Positions 1 through 9,444 of a stretch of 40,384 bases of DNA are shown piece after piece (position 1 is the first letter of the stretch; every line of letters starts with the position of its first letter). Under the pieces are notes generated by a model. That model worked only from the letters and a program-made list of their open reading frames with translations. It was not told where the DNA came from and searched no databases. The DNA lies in the IMG/VR virus record IMGVR_UViG_3300022929_000071, positions 1-40,384 of that record; one strand, 5' to 3'. The translations under genes were made by a program, and so were the position numbers. Source of the DNA: a virus.

Positions 1-1941
1 CAGCTTGATGCTAATAGTAAAGCTCAGAACACAAGTTGCTTCACTTACTCTTGTTCAGCTAACACACGAGATAGGTTTCGACTAGATAATGGAGGGGGTT
101 TGTATGTTTATGGTGGTTACTTTAAGGTAACGGCCCCTAGTCAAAACTTTGGTAGAATCCGAAGGAGTCCCACCTCTCCTATTTACATGCAAGATGCTGA
201 AGTAGAAATAGAGGATGGAGTGCAAACAACTGGGGCAAGTTCCGCAATTTATTCATTCATAAAATGCAGGGTACACCACACCAATGCGGTTGGAATAAAA
301 TTACAGAATGTAAACACATCTGATCTTAGTGGGACTAGAATTGAAGGGTGTAACTTTGCTATTCAACCTTTCACAACTCCTATAATTTTAAAGGACATAG
401 AAGTGGATGCTAATACCAATCACCTTATCCCAAATCTTGGAAATGCGGGAGTTGATGTCACTTTTGTAAACCCAGATTTTACAGTATTAAGGGCATCCAA
501 TTATGATGCATCCGACACTACGACTCTTGCATTTCGTTATAATTTCAAGGTGCAAGATACTTCCCTTGCACCCCTACAAGATGCGAGAGTTTATATTACG
601 GACGAGCAGGGTGATGTTGTGGTTAATAAACAACTTACTGACTCAAGCGGTTTGATTAATTCACACTTATTTAACTATGATGGAGATATTTGTTTACAGA
701 ATGGTACTTTTTCGGGAATTACTCGCACTGTTAGGGCCACCCACACAAGGTTAGTTTTTAAATATGGTTTCCTGTTAAGATCAGACACCTTAATTATAGA
801 CGAAGACACTAAGGATTTTGTGCCTCTGTCTTCAGACATAAATATAACTGAGCCAAATAAATCAGTAGTGGATGGATACACGGAAATCTCATCTCCAGAA
901 AGATTCTATGACAGGGCGAGTTCATTTCTTGAAGACAATTTAGGAACTTACACAGAAAATATTGTTTCTCGTTCTGGTAACTCCATTAATGCGGGCTCTT
1001 ACGATGTAGTGGTTGACGGAAGTGTAACGGACTCTGCTTCTGCATTTGCATTTAATGGCACTACAATCACCATTAAGGCATCCAGTTTCGTGGGAAATAT
1101 CCAGACCACTGGAACAGTCACATTGAGCAATAATGCAGAAGTCATTGGTTCTTATGGGCAAAATACAGTGCTTCCGTGGGAGGTTACGAATGTTGAGGCA
1201 ACTGCAACTCTGCAATTATACAACCTTACTGCACCAAGGAAGGGGGAGGTTGAAAACCTTGTGGTTGCAGGAACGGCAGGAGATAAGGTGACCTCCTCTG
1301 GCACTTACACAGGACAAGAAGTGAGCGTGGGTGACAACATTCGTCTACGGATCACTTGCCAAGCAGGGACAGGAGCATTCCTTCCTTACGAGGCATTTGG
1401 TATTGCAACGAGTGTAGGGATTAGTTTCCAGGCAGACCAACAGGCAGATACTATCTACAACGACAACGGAATTAATGCAGACAATCTGACTACCCTTTCC
1501 GCTGATTATCCAAATGTAGAAATCGACATTTCAGATGGAGATGGGATCGCGGATGTCAGGGAGTTCTACGCTTTTTATGTAAAACAAACAACCACCTCTA
1601 CTGGCATTGAGGAATGGTTTGGTGCAATTGATGCGATTGATCACATGAACTATCGAGTCAACACTGCCATAGCTGACATCAAATTACAGAACACTGGAAG
1701 CACTCCACTGGTAATTTCTGGTGCTAGAATCTTCCGTGATGATGGTACAAGTATTCTTCACGCAAATGTTAATGACCAACCAATGACACAGGATAGTGGT
1801 GAGTTGATCCAGTACATAAAAGGACAGGTAAATGAATCACTGGAAACAAATTTACCTCCTGCCGTAGCAACTGCAATCGATGGTAATGCAACCATCAGTG
1901 GCATCGACAAGAACTCTAAATTAATCCCAGCTCTTTTATGA
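1..1941 (+). CDS. Tail-associated structural protein, 5'-truncated by the window edge
   Basis: The frame is open from base 1, so the TTG at 100 is probably not the real start; 646 residues are visible and the beginning is missing. The visible part is rich in Thr, Ser, Asn, Gly and Val with short alternating beta strands, as in phage beta-helix and beta-sandwich tail proteins. A segment around residues 175-215 (VYITDEQGDVV, LTDSSG) resembles a carboxypeptidase-regulatory or Ig-like fold. The C-terminus (ETNLPPAVATAIDGNATI, ending KLIPALL) looks like a short oligomerisation or attachment tail. It lies directly upstream of the tail fibre gene in the same direction. I infer a tail or baseplate-associated protein; no catalytic motif is visible. 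Confidence 0.6.
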   Translation, partial: QLDANSKAQNTSCFTYSCSANTRDRFRLDNGGGLYVYGGYFKVTAPSQNFGRIRRSPTSPIYMQDAEVEIEDGVQTTGASSAIYSFIKCRVHHTNAVGIKLQNVNTSDLSGTRIEGCNFAIQPFTTPIILKDIEVDANTNHLIPNLGNAGVDVTFVNPDFTVLRASNYDASDTTTLAFRYNFKVQDTSLAPLQDARVYITDEQGDVVVNKQLTDSSGLINSHLFNYDGDICLQNGTFSGITRTVRATHTRLVFKYGFLLRSDTLIIDEDTKDFVPLSSDINITEPNKSVVDGYTEISSPERFYDRASSFLEDNLGTYTENIVSRSGNSINAGSYDVVVDGSVTDSASAFAFNGTTITIKASSFVGNIQTTGTVTLSNNAEVIGSYGQNTVLPWEVTNVEATATLQLYNLTAPRKGEVENLVVAGTAGDKVTSSGTYTGQEVSVGDNIRLRITCQAGTGAFLPYEAFGIATSVGISFQADQQADTIYNDNGINADNLTTLSADYPNVEIDISDGDGIADVREFYAFYVKQTTTSTGIEEWFGAIDAIDHMNYRVNTAIADIKLQNTGSTPLVISGARIFRDDGTSILHANVNDQPMTQDSGELIQYIKGQVNESLETNLPPAVATAIDGNATISGIDKNSKLIPALL

Positions 1942-1958
1942 GCTTAATTTTCTAACAT

Positions 1959-2019
1959 GGGTGCTTGACCTATTTAAATCTAGCACCTAATTTAATTGTA
2001 ACACTAATATTATTGTAAC
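1959..2019 (+). promoter_or_regulatory. Candidate promoter and TGTAACA repeats before the tail fibre gene
   Basis: This is the only sizeable gap among the left-end genes. TTGACC at 1965-1970 and TAATTT at 1988-1993 are separated by 17 bases, which fits a sigma70-type promoter. A 6-bp inverted repeat (GGTGCT 1960-1965, AGCACC 1982-1987) overlaps it. Two direct copies of TGTAACA start at 1997 and 2014, the second running into the ATG at 2020. The same heptamer family recurs before the integrase and at 36960. No Shine-Dalgarno sequence is visible before the ATG. All regulatory roles are inferred. Confidence 0.35.
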
Positions 2020-4152
2020 ATGGCACAGACATTAGCAAACGACGGAAGTACAAATTTAAATTCAACCGGTAGTGGCATTAAGCTACGGGCTAACAGCTCG
2101 GGGGTACCGATGTCGCATGATGATGTCGATACCAACTTTGAAAACCTTAGGCTAAAGGTAAATGAGGTTATTGGAGAGGTTGGCACCAACACATCAAAGC
2201 TTTCCGGTATCGCAACTGGTGCAAATAACTACAGCCTTCCACTTGCCACCAGTACTGTACGTGGCGGTATTGAGCTATTTAGTAATACTGACCAATCTGT
2301 TGCCGCTAATAGTGTTTCAACTACCGCAAGCAGAACTTACGGAATACAATTAAATAGTGCGAACCAAGCAGTTGTTAATGTTCCTTGGAGCAATACAACC
2401 TATGGTGCCGCTAGTTCTACCGGCCTTGGCTTAAGTAAAATAGGTAGCAGCACACAGCAAAACATTGCCGCAAATAGTGTTACAAGTATAGCATCAAGAA
2501 CCTATGCAGTACAGCATAATTCTGCTGATCAATTAGTTGTCAATGTACCTTGGAGTAACAGCAACACCACCTATTCAACCGCAACTTCAAGTACTGCAGG
2601 TTTGGTAAAGATTGGATATACTGAGACTGGCAACAAGTATCCCGTTGAGTTATCTAGTGGTAAGATGTTTGTTGAGGTTCCTTGGACTGACACAGACACC
2701 AATACTACATACACTGCTGGTACTGGTATATCAATTTCAGGAACTACGATTTCTGCCACTGGTGGCGTAGGGGGAAGTGGTGCAGATGCGCAAACACTAG
2801 AGCCACTGATGCTTTCTTTTTACATTAACGCAACAACAGGCACTACTAATTTCACCACTGCTAGAACATTAACTACTAACGCTACAAATAATTCACAAAT
2901 AGTAAGTGGTAAGTTTGCTAACTGGGGAACAGTAGAGCAATACATTGCTACGCATATGGATAATAGACCTATTTCCATTTATGCGGTATTTGAAACTGAT
3001 GTTACGGAAACCCTTACATCAGTTACTCAAGGACAAGAGCATACTTTTCACAAAATAGAACTTGTGGGCTCAGGTAATGGCACTCAATCGAGAGGTTATA
3101 CAAAATGGGATGTAGCGGTAAATAGAACCTACGGAATCATAGAGTGTCGTTGTCCGCTTACAATACGTGACTTCCAGATCACCGCTACTACCACTGGATG
3201 TAATCATTTATTTGCAGTACATAATAGATATATGCTGTTGGGTGGATATATTGGATTTCGCTCCACCGCGAATATTTTTGGTGATGGTATATTCGCCGTT
3301 TACCAAGGTGCAGTTTGTTATGCTGCAGTAGGAGCTACAGACACCAAGGGTTGGGACTTCTGGGTTGATGGAAGCCACGCAGATGTATATCCACAATCTA
3401 TATTCAAGGCACAAAATGGTGCATCGATTCAAGTTTTCCTAGGCAAAGGAAGTTATACATCTGGCTTAGGTAAAATTGACCCAGGTAATACCAATAATAT
3501 AGGCTCCGGAGGTTATGCCGATACAGATGTGCCAAGGATTGTTTGTGCTGGAAATTTGCGCGCAGCTACTTTGACCCATGGATCTAGCCTTACCATTGAT
3601 ACGAACGGATGGCCGGGAACATATTATAAAAGCGCTGCAATTACCGGATCTGGCTCAAATAGTGGTAATAATTTTGGTCCATTTGCTAGAAATAACTTAG
3701 TAGCACAACCTACTGATTATGCACCAGGTAGTGGTCCTCGTGAAGCCGCCGCTGTATATTTCAGAGGAGTTAATAATACACTTGGGATACATGGTACATT
3801 TGATGCGTCCAATATTGATGGAGTCAGTCAAATAAATCACGGAGGTGGTTATCAACAAGGTATTCGATTTACCACACTGCCTGGTCATGTGCTCGCGGCT
3901 TATGAGAATCATAACACACTTGCAACTGAAGTAGGTGGAAATCTTGAGGAGTATATCAATAACTTAATTGAGTTGCCAACTATTGCGGGAGATAAGTTAC
4001 CAGAAGCTGATGGCATACATACTGACACCACTGATGCAACTGGAGCATTAAGGGCGACCGCTTCATTTAGAGGATACGCAAGTCTTCAAACAACCAGCTT
4101 AGCCGTCGATTCATCAACACTCTCCAATGCAGGATTCTACGAGGCATTCTAA
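2020..4152 (+). CDS. Tail fibre protein
   Basis: A 710-residue fibre-like protein, very rich in Ser, Thr, Asn and Gly. Residues 1-50 (TLANDGSTNLNSTGSGIKL, then MSHDDVDTNFENL) resemble the N-terminal attachment region of fibres in marine and cyanophage-like tailed phages. Residues about 60-250 hold imperfect repeats: an ANSV..ASRTY block occurs twice, each followed by a VVNVPWSN..TTY block, and a third variant reads VEVPWTDTDTNTTY. A Gly-rich linker near 250 leads to a long C-terminal region of about 450 residues, probably beta-rich, that would carry receptor binding. The gene is followed two bases after its stop by a fibre-assembly-like gene, which supports the call. The receptor cannot be inferred. 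Confidence 0.75.
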   Translation: MAQTLANDGSTNLNSTGSGIKLRANSSGVPMSHDDVDTNFENLRLKVNEVIGEVGTNTSKLSGIATGANNYSLPLATSTVRGGIELFSNTDQSVAANSVSTTASRTYGIQLNSANQAVVNVPWSNTTYGAASSTGLGLSKIGSSTQQNIAANSVTSIASRTYAVQHNSADQLVVNVPWSNSNTTYSTATSSTAGLVKIGYTETGNKYPVELSSGKMFVEVPWTDTDTNTTYTAGTGISISGTTISATGGVGGSGADAQTLEPLMLSFYINATTGTTNFTTARTLTTNATNNSQIVSGKFANWGTVEQYIATHMDNRPISIYAVFETDVTETLTSVTQGQEHTFHKIELVGSGNGTQSRGYTKWDVAVNRTYGIIECRCPLTIRDFQITATTTGCNHLFAVHNRYMLLGGYIGFRSTANIFGDGIFAVYQGAVCYAAVGATDTKGWDFWVDGSHADVYPQSIFKAQNGASIQVFLGKGSYTSGLGKIDPGNTNNIGSGGYADTDVPRIVCAGNLRAATLTHGSSLTIDTNGWPGTYYKSAAITGSGSNSGNNFGPFARNNLVAQPTDYAPGSGPREAAAVYFRGVNNTLGIHGTFDASNIDGVSQINHGGGYQQGIRFTTLPGHVLAAYENHNTLATEVGGNLEEYINNLIELPTIAGDKLPEADGIHTDTTDATGALRATASFRGYASLQTTSLAVDSSTLSNAGFYEAF

Positions 4153-4153
4153 T

Positions 4154-4393
4154 ATGAATAATTCACCTATATACTATAATCACATTAAACCAATCCATGA
4201 AGTGGCTAGACCATATGTCAGTCACTCAAAAGCTAAGCGCGATGCGATTTTAGCTAAAAGTGATTGGACGCAAACCATGGACGCACCATTGAGTGACTCT
4301 AAGAAAGCAGAATGGGCTACATATCGTCAGGCATTAAGGGACTTACCGGCTTCCGAGAATCCCAACGATTTTCCTACGCCTCCGTCCGCCTAG
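4154..4393 (+). CDS. Small tail-fibre assembly / chaperone-like protein
   Basis: A 79-residue protein. I chose the ATG at 4154 because it follows the fibre stop (TAA 4150-4152) by one base and has GAGG at 4141-4144 at a suitable distance; a longer frame from 4127 would overlap the fibre gene. The C-terminal half has the pattern R.AILAKSDWTQTMDAPLSD followed by AEWATYRQALRDLP and a Pro-rich end. This pattern is common in small tail-assembly proteins encoded just behind phage fibre genes, where the sDWtq...W..YRqaLRdlP motif is diagnostic. It probably helps fold or attach the fibre; this role comes from family resemblance and position. Confidence 0.65.
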   Translation: MNNSPIYYNHIKPIHEVARPYVSHSKAKRDAILAKSDWTQTMDAPLSDSKKAEWATYRQALRDLPASENPNDFPTPPSA

Positions 4394-4394
4394 T

Positions 4395-4415
4395 ATGACG
4401 GGAATACCCCGTCAT
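4395..4415 (+). promoter_or_regulatory. Hairpin overlapping the start codon of the acetyltransferase gene
   Basis: ATGACGGG (4395-4402), a 5-base loop and CCCGTCAT (4408-4415) form a perfect 8-bp stem. The right arm includes the first two bases of the ATG at 4414. There is no T-tract after it and no Shine-Dalgarno sequence, so it looks more like a translational control or processing hairpin than an intrinsic terminator. Its function is not known. Confidence 0.45.
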
Positions 4416-4899
4416 GGCGCATCTTAAGACAGTTATACGGCCCGCGAAGGTTTCAGAGCTTCCTTATATCGGTCAGCTTATTCTTGATGAATTTGTGAGT
4501 GAAACCCACTCGCACATTCCGGAGCTAGAAACATCTGACCATAAATCTATTGATGGATTCTGTGCAGACTTCAAGCAACGGTTAGAACAAGATATACCTA
4601 CTGCGATCTTTATCGCGGAGCGTGGTGATGAGATTATTGGTGCTGCTGCGGGGAGTGTGAGTAAGCATCCGTGGGCTAGGGATCAGATGTGGGGATCTGA
4701 AGACTTCTGGTATGTAAAGAAGGAAGAACGAGGAACGCCCATTGGGATCAAGCTATTTAACAAGTTAATGGACTGGTTCAAGGAGAACGGTGCCGATCGC
4801 ATCCACATGGTACATTACCATTGGAATCAAAAGGTATCTAAATTTTATGAGCGCAAGGGTTTTGTGCCGTTTGAAGTAAGCTACGTAAAGGTTGTATAA
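4414..4899 (+). CDS. GNAT-family N-acetyltransferase
   Basis: A 161-residue protein, the usual size of a single GNAT domain. It opens with a typical first strand and helix (VIRPAKVSELPYIGQLI). The central strand (FIAERGDEIIGAAAG) is followed by the acetyl-CoA pyrophosphate-binding region: FWYVKKEERGTPIGIKLFNK matches the R/Q-x-x-G-x-G/A loop plus helix of motif A, in the variant R-G-T-P-I-G. The end (NQKVSKFYERKGF) matches motif B, where the Tyr of the FYERKGF element is conserved in GNATs. GNAT genes of this kind are often found between fibre and internal virion genes of podovirus-like phages. The substrate is unknown. The next gene starts in the TAATG overlap at its stop. Confidence 0.8.
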   Translation: MAHLKTVIRPAKVSELPYIGQLILDEFVSETHSHIPELETSDHKSIDGFCADFKQRLEQDIPTAIFIAERGDEIIGAAAGSVSKHPWARDQMWGSEDFWYVKKEERGTPIGIKLFNKLMDWFKENGADRIHMVHYHWNQKVSKFYERKGFVPFEVSYVKVV

Positions 4900-6779
4900 T
4901 GGCACATAAAGTAGGTAGAAGTATTAAAAAGGAGATCTTGGATGATGCTCTAGGTATCGACGAGAATAAGACCTTTGGAATCAAGAATAAAACCTTTGTT
5001 GGTGGTGCATTAGCGAAAGTAACACCAGGTGCAAAAAACAATATATTTGGACAGGCAGGAGACTTTATTGAGGATAAGGTTACCGCACCAGTAAAGGACT
5101 TAGCGGGTAACTTACTTGATCCCGGAAAGGCAGCACGAGAAGCACAGCAGGCACAGCTCGACGCATACAATGCACAGGTATCTTCTTTGGAGGCAAAGGA
5201 GAATGAGTCAAACCGTATGGCACTTGCATCTACCTTGCTATCACGAGGAAAGGGTAAGTTCTTTGATATTACTAGACCCGAGGAAGTTGAGAAGTTTTTA
5301 ATCGAGCAAGAGGGCAACTACCTTGATCCATTTCCTGACTATTTAAGAAAGTCTGGGGACAGACTACTTGGTGACCTAGAATCAACGGGTGAAAATATAA
5401 ATAACTACATTGGGTCAGCAGACGACCGAATGAGGGATTTTCAGCCTACCCTTGAGGGGTTACAGTCAACGAATCAAAATGCAATAGATCGACTGCAGAG
5501 CATTTATGATGGACGTATGGAGTCCAAAATGAATGAGTTCCGGGATCGTGGCGTAGATATAACTCGACAACTTCAAGACCTGAACACTAGGTCGGGAGAT
5601 ATGGAGTACGGTTTACAGAGGGGTGTCCTTGATAATGCGGAACGCTATGCTGATTCACTAGGTAGATCCGTAGATATGCAAACCGCACTAGCGAATCGTC
5701 AATTTGATGAGCTAGACAGGATGCCTGGTTTAATGAAAGACCAGAACCGTGAGCTTGAGCAAAGGTTTGGCGATACATATTTAAGTGAACTTGCATCCGC
5801 CCGAGGTAACCTTGGTGCTGAGTATGGTGCGGCTGAAGGCATGAGGGGAGCAGAGTACGGCGCAGCCGGAAGAGTCATGGGAAGTGAATTAGGTGCAGCA
5901 GATATGATTCAGCGTGGCGAAAGGGCAAAAGCTTTAGCCGCTGGAGCAAATGCAGAAAACCTAGCAAACTCCCAACAACGTGGGATTCGTGGCGCTATGG
6001 TTGGTCAAGGAGGCGGTACTGCCCAAAATATGGGTAATGCCATGATACGTGCTCAACTAGGTCAACAGCGTGGCGACTTGCTTGCTGACGCTTTAATTCG
6101 TGATGCAGAAAGAAGGGGGCAGGCAGGGATTGATTACGCGGGTCGTACCGGAGCATCTGATATAGGTTATGCTGATAGGATCGGTGGATCGAACATGAAC
6201 TTTGCGGATCGGGTAGGTACTGCAGGAATTGATAATTCCATGAAGTTGGAAAATATCCTGGATACTGAAGCTGATCTAGCAGGAGCCAAGATTGGGTCTG
6301 AACGATTTAAAGCTCTTGGAGATATTAACCCAGCAATGGCAGATGTATATCGTGATGAAGCAATGCTTAATCGTGCTAATACTGAACTAGGGTTTGGTGA
6401 TACAAGAATGACCGCAGAGGCACAAAACCTTGGATTAGACCAAGGCATCGTGGATACCGACCAAGGTCTGTACTCTGACTTAATGGCACAGCAACTATCC
6501 AATACGGGAATGATTCCTGGTCTTGGTATGCAAGAAGCAATGCTACCCGCTCTTATGGGAGAGGCTGCACTTTCTGCTCAAGGTCCACTTGCGAGGTCAG
6601 TATCTCCATACACTGCCACAGGTACATTACCTCAAGGTCAGACAATATTTCAAAATACACCATACACGCCACCCGCTAGTGGTGGTAAGAAGAACTGGGT
6701 TGATTACTTGGCGGATGCGCCCGGATATATCAACAAGGGCAAGGAAGTGCTCGGTGGACTTAGGGGGATCTTCTCATAA
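4899..6779 (+). CDS. Internal virion-type protein, long helical
   Basis: A 626-residue protein beginning in a TAATG overlap with the acetyltransferase stop. The N-terminal third has charged helices (a predicted coiled coil near the AQQAQLDAYNAQVSSLEAKE segment). Residues about 300-440 hold degenerate repeats built on GAEYGAA, ADRIGG and ADRVGT, with regularly spaced Gly, Ala and Asp that suggest a repetitive amphipathic helix. The C-terminus is Pro/Gly-rich, ending KGKEVLGGLRGIFS. No enzymatic motif, including the lytic transglycosylase Glu region, could be identified. Its position ahead of three further coupled genes and the giant protein matches the block of internal core or ejection proteins of podoviruses. 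This assignment rests on context. Confidence 0.55.
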   Translation: MAHKVGRSIKKEILDDALGIDENKTFGIKNKTFVGGALAKVTPGAKNNIFGQAGDFIEDKVTAPVKDLAGNLLDPGKAAREAQQAQLDAYNAQVSSLEAKENESNRMALASTLLSRGKGKFFDITRPEEVEKFLIEQEGNYLDPFPDYLRKSGDRLLGDLESTGENINNYIGSADDRMRDFQPTLEGLQSTNQNAIDRLQSIYDGRMESKMNEFRDRGVDITRQLQDLNTRSGDMEYGLQRGVLDNAERYADSLGRSVDMQTALANRQFDELDRMPGLMKDQNRELEQRFGDTYLSELASARGNLGAEYGAAEGMRGAEYGAAGRVMGSELGAADMIQRGERAKALAAGANAENLANSQQRGIRGAMVGQGGGTAQNMGNAMIRAQLGQQRGDLLADALIRDAERRGQAGIDYAGRTGASDIGYADRIGGSNMNFADRVGTAGIDNSMKLENILDTEADLAGAKIGSERFKALGDINPAMADVYRDEAMLNRANTELGFGDTRMTAEAQNLGLDQGIVDTDQGLYSDLMAQQLSNTGMIPGLGMQEAMLPALMGEAALSAQGPLARSVSPYTATGTLPQGQTIFQNTPYTPPASGGKKNWVDYLADAPGYINKGKEVLGGLRGIFS

Positions 6780-8200
6780 TGGCAGAGCAAAATCCATTAC
6801 TCGCACAATACGCAGGAGCTAGGCAAGTAGCACAAGGTACACCTATGCGTGTATCTGCTGGTCAAGGCATGGCACCTGGTCAGGTAGCTCAGTATCTTCA
6901 AGGCAATGCACTTAATGTAGCTCAACGATTAGATGGTCGTGCTAATAACATGGTTGAATCCGATCCGGCTGTAGACATACGGGCTCGTGAAAGATTCCAA
7001 GAGCAAATGGATCAGCAGGTCTATGCTGATAACAATGCCATGGATCGCCAGAAAATCGACCTAGAGGGTCGTATGGCAATGGCAGATGCACAAAACGCAC
7101 TTACTAAAGAGTTGGGGTATGCCAGGATTAATTCAGCTGAAGACATGCAGGACCGCGGGATTGAAGGGCAGAAGGAAATACTTAACATTCAGCTTACCGA
7201 CAAGGAGAAGGATCGAGTCGAAGATGCCCGCAAGTTTGATACTAGGCAGGCATGGATGGAGAAAGCTAAACAGTTAGACCTCGATGATAATGAAGCTGAC
7301 CGCGTATGGCGCTCATTGGAGTCTGACAAGCAGATTGAATCCGTTGAATCTGAGGGTGACAAGAATCGTGAAGTACAGGAAAAGAAGATTGAGTCATCTG
7401 AGCGGGTATCCTTAGAACAGATCCAAGCGCAGTTAAAGATTGCGGGAGATGAGAATGATACCCGTAGATACCTTGGGGATATGCAAAACGACATTGATAA
7501 AGCTCGTACCTTTATCATGCAAGACGAGGTTAATATCAAAGGTAAGCAGGTTGATAATCAGCGGGAGATTAGCCTATTAGAAATTGGGGAGAACAGGAGG
7601 CAGTTTAATGAGAACCTCGACCTTGGGTTTGCTAAAATTGATGCTGATATGGCAAAAGCCGATGCATCTAATGCTCGGTTACTAAAGATTGCTAGGCTTC
7701 AATTGGAGGGGACGAAATACAATGTCGATAAGAGCTTTGAGATAAAAGAGCTCGAGATGGCTGACATAAACGATAAGGCTCAAGCGATAGCCCCAATGAT
7801 CAAGGATATGTTTGACACTGCAAATCAGTGGAAGACTACAGGTAGAAATGAGTTTCTTGATGATTTTGAGGAAAGCTTTATCGCATCAAAGGCATTTAAG
7901 TATAACATTAGTATTACAGATTCTAGGGGAAATATTAATCCTCAAGCATACGAAAAAGCAAAGCAGTTGTTTTATGCTGATGAAAAAGCAGTGGGTGAAA
8001 TGCGCTCACTACGCGATACAATGTATGCGCAGCAAGAAAGAATGTACGCAGAACGGATACAAGATGCATATAAAGCAGCAAATAAATTCGGTGTAGATAC
8101 AGGAAGCTTTGGACCTGTTTCAACTCCTGTGCCTCCTCCTTCTGGGGGCAACCCTAACGCACTAGCTCCTTCACCAACCTTAGTCCCTTTTAATCCATGA
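6779..8200 (+). CDS. Internal virion-type protein, coiled coil
   Basis: A 473-residue protein starting in a TAATG overlap with the previous stop. From about residue 60 to 330 it is almost wholly charged heptad-like helix (repeated D/E/K/R with Leu, Ile and Ala; MDRQKIDLEGRMAMADAQN and similar), which predicts a long coiled coil. The last 30 residues are Pro-rich (PVSTPVPPPSGG). No catalytic motif was seen. The gene overlaps the next by ATGA. It probably forms part of the virion interior or the DNA-ejection apparatus, inferred from composition and operon position only. Confidence 0.55.
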   Translation: MAEQNPLLAQYAGARQVAQGTPMRVSAGQGMAPGQVAQYLQGNALNVAQRLDGRANNMVESDPAVDIRARERFQEQMDQQVYADNNAMDRQKIDLEGRMAMADAQNALTKELGYARINSAEDMQDRGIEGQKEILNIQLTDKEKDRVEDARKFDTRQAWMEKAKQLDLDDNEADRVWRSLESDKQIESVESEGDKNREVQEKKIESSERVSLEQIQAQLKIAGDENDTRRYLGDMQNDIDKARTFIMQDEVNIKGKQVDNQREISLLEIGENRRQFNENLDLGFAKIDADMAKADASNARLLKIARLQLEGTKYNVDKSFEIKELEMADINDKAQAIAPMIKDMFDTANQWKTTGRNEFLDDFEESFIASKAFKYNISITDSRGNINPQAYEKAKQLFYADEKAVGEMRSLRDTMYAQQERMYAERIQDAYKAANKFGVDTGSFGPVSTPVPPPSGGNPNALAPSPTLVPFNP

Positions 8201-9444
8201 TTTCTAAATCAAACGCACGAGAGGTTACTTTACCTAATGGCATTAAGATCATGGTAGAGCTAACTGCCGAGAATGCGGCTATGTATGACTTAATGAAGTC
8301 TAAAGCTGTAGCTTATGGCGGAATATCAGTAGAGGATGAGACGCAACTTAATAGGATACTTGACCCGATTAAAGAGGCTGCACTCGGAGACATATCTGGA
8401 GGAAAAGGTAAACTTCAAGACCCATCGAGCGTAGCGGGTGCAACATACTATCCTGAGGACTCAATTCAGGGCACTGAGCAGAATGGGAAGTTCTTCTTTC
8501 CCGGAGAAGCCCGAATGGTAGAAGAGTTGCCTGGTATTAGGCCGAATCCACTTACGGGCGGTCTTGAGTTACCACCTCACCAATCTGTTGGTATGTCGGG
8601 CGTGGTCAGGGGTGCGGGAGAAATGATTGGTGACGCAATATCCAATCCATTGGAATCTGCATTATTATTAGGGGGGGCAGGGACAGCAGCATACTTGGGT
8701 GATCAAGCTTTAGGTAGAAATAAATTTGGTATACCCGCACCTGAAGGGGAGACAGTACCAAGGAAAAGGTTCAGTCCATTTCCGGGAAAAGATAAAGCTG
8801 CGCCTAACTTAACCCAGTCTAACTATGCTGACATTTCAAAAAAGGTTAACCTTGATGAAAACCCACTTACTGCAAGTGATCTTGTAAAAGGATCTGACCG
8901 TGCAAAAGCACCCATTCAAAAGCAACTTGATAAGATGCCCCCAAGTGCTCAGCAAGCAATTAAGACGGGAGCAAATTACGGTCTTCAAACAGGAGTTTAC
9001 CCGAAAAACTCACTAACTGCAGAGTCTGCGGTAAATCAGCAATTCCAGCAAATCCCCGGAAGCTCTTACATAGGTAATAAAGTAAAAGACTACAGGGAAA
9101 GAGCACGTCAAGCAGTTGAGGGAATTGCTAAATCAGAAAAGGGCAAAGGTCTCAAGCAAGTAAATCCTGATCTTAATGTGGATGGTGATTCACCAAGCAA
9201 GAAATTTAAAGTACCTGGAGGAGCAAGGACTGCCGGTGTAGCGGGTGCGCTTATTGGTGGTGGTGCAATACTAAAAGGCGGATATGATTATTATCAGGAC
9301 CAATCCCTAAGGGCGAAGAGGGAAATAATGCTTCAGACTATAAACGGGGACAGGCTTGCAAATGGGCAAAGAGCTTTAACGCAGGAAGAATTTGATGAGC
9401 TTGAAGCATTGCATAACGAAATGAAAGAGGCGGGAGCTTACTGA
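8197..9444 (+). CDS. Probable internal virion protein with hydrophobic segments
   Basis: A 415-residue protein whose ATG overlaps the preceding stop (ATGA). It has a short alpha/beta start (EVTLPNGIKIMVELTAENAAMY), then a Gly/Pro-rich middle. One hydrophobic Ala/Gly-rich stretch lies near residues 140-165 (ESALLLGGAGTAAYLG) and another near 345-362 (TAGVAGALIGGGAILKGG). These could insert in a membrane, as expected of ejected proteins. The C-terminus is a charged helix (REIMLQTINGDRLANGQRAL and EEFDELEALHNEMKE). No enzyme motif was recognised. The role in the ejection apparatus is inferred from neighbours. Confidence 0.5.
   Translation: MISKSNAREVTLPNGIKIMVELTAENAAMYDLMKSKAVAYGGISVEDETQLNRILDPIKEAALGDISGGKGKLQDPSSVAGATYYPEDSIQGTEQNGKFFFPGEARMVEELPGIRPNPLTGGLELPPHQSVGMSGVVRGAGEMIGDAISNPLESALLLGGAGTAAYLGDQALGRNKFGIPAPEGETVPRKRFSPFPGKDKAAPNLTQSNYADISKKVNLDENPLTASDLVKGSDRAKAPIQKQLDKMPPSAQQAIKTGANYGLQTGVYPKNSLTAESAVNQQFQQIPGSSYIGNKVKDYRERARQAVEGIAKSEKGKGLKQVNPDLNVDGDSPSKKFKVPGGARTAGVAGALIGGGAILKGGYDYYQDQSLRAKREIMLQTINGDRLANGQRALTQEEFDELEALHNEMKEAGAY

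Noticed and set aside
1959-1993. Intrinsic terminator after the first tail gene
   Set aside because: The inverted repeat has a 16-base loop and no T-tract, so a promoter or operator reading is equally good or better.
4838-5317. Long - strand frame of 159 codons
   Set aside because: Antisense of the start of an internal virion gene; Ser/Ala/Cys-rich shadow composition and no ribosome site.
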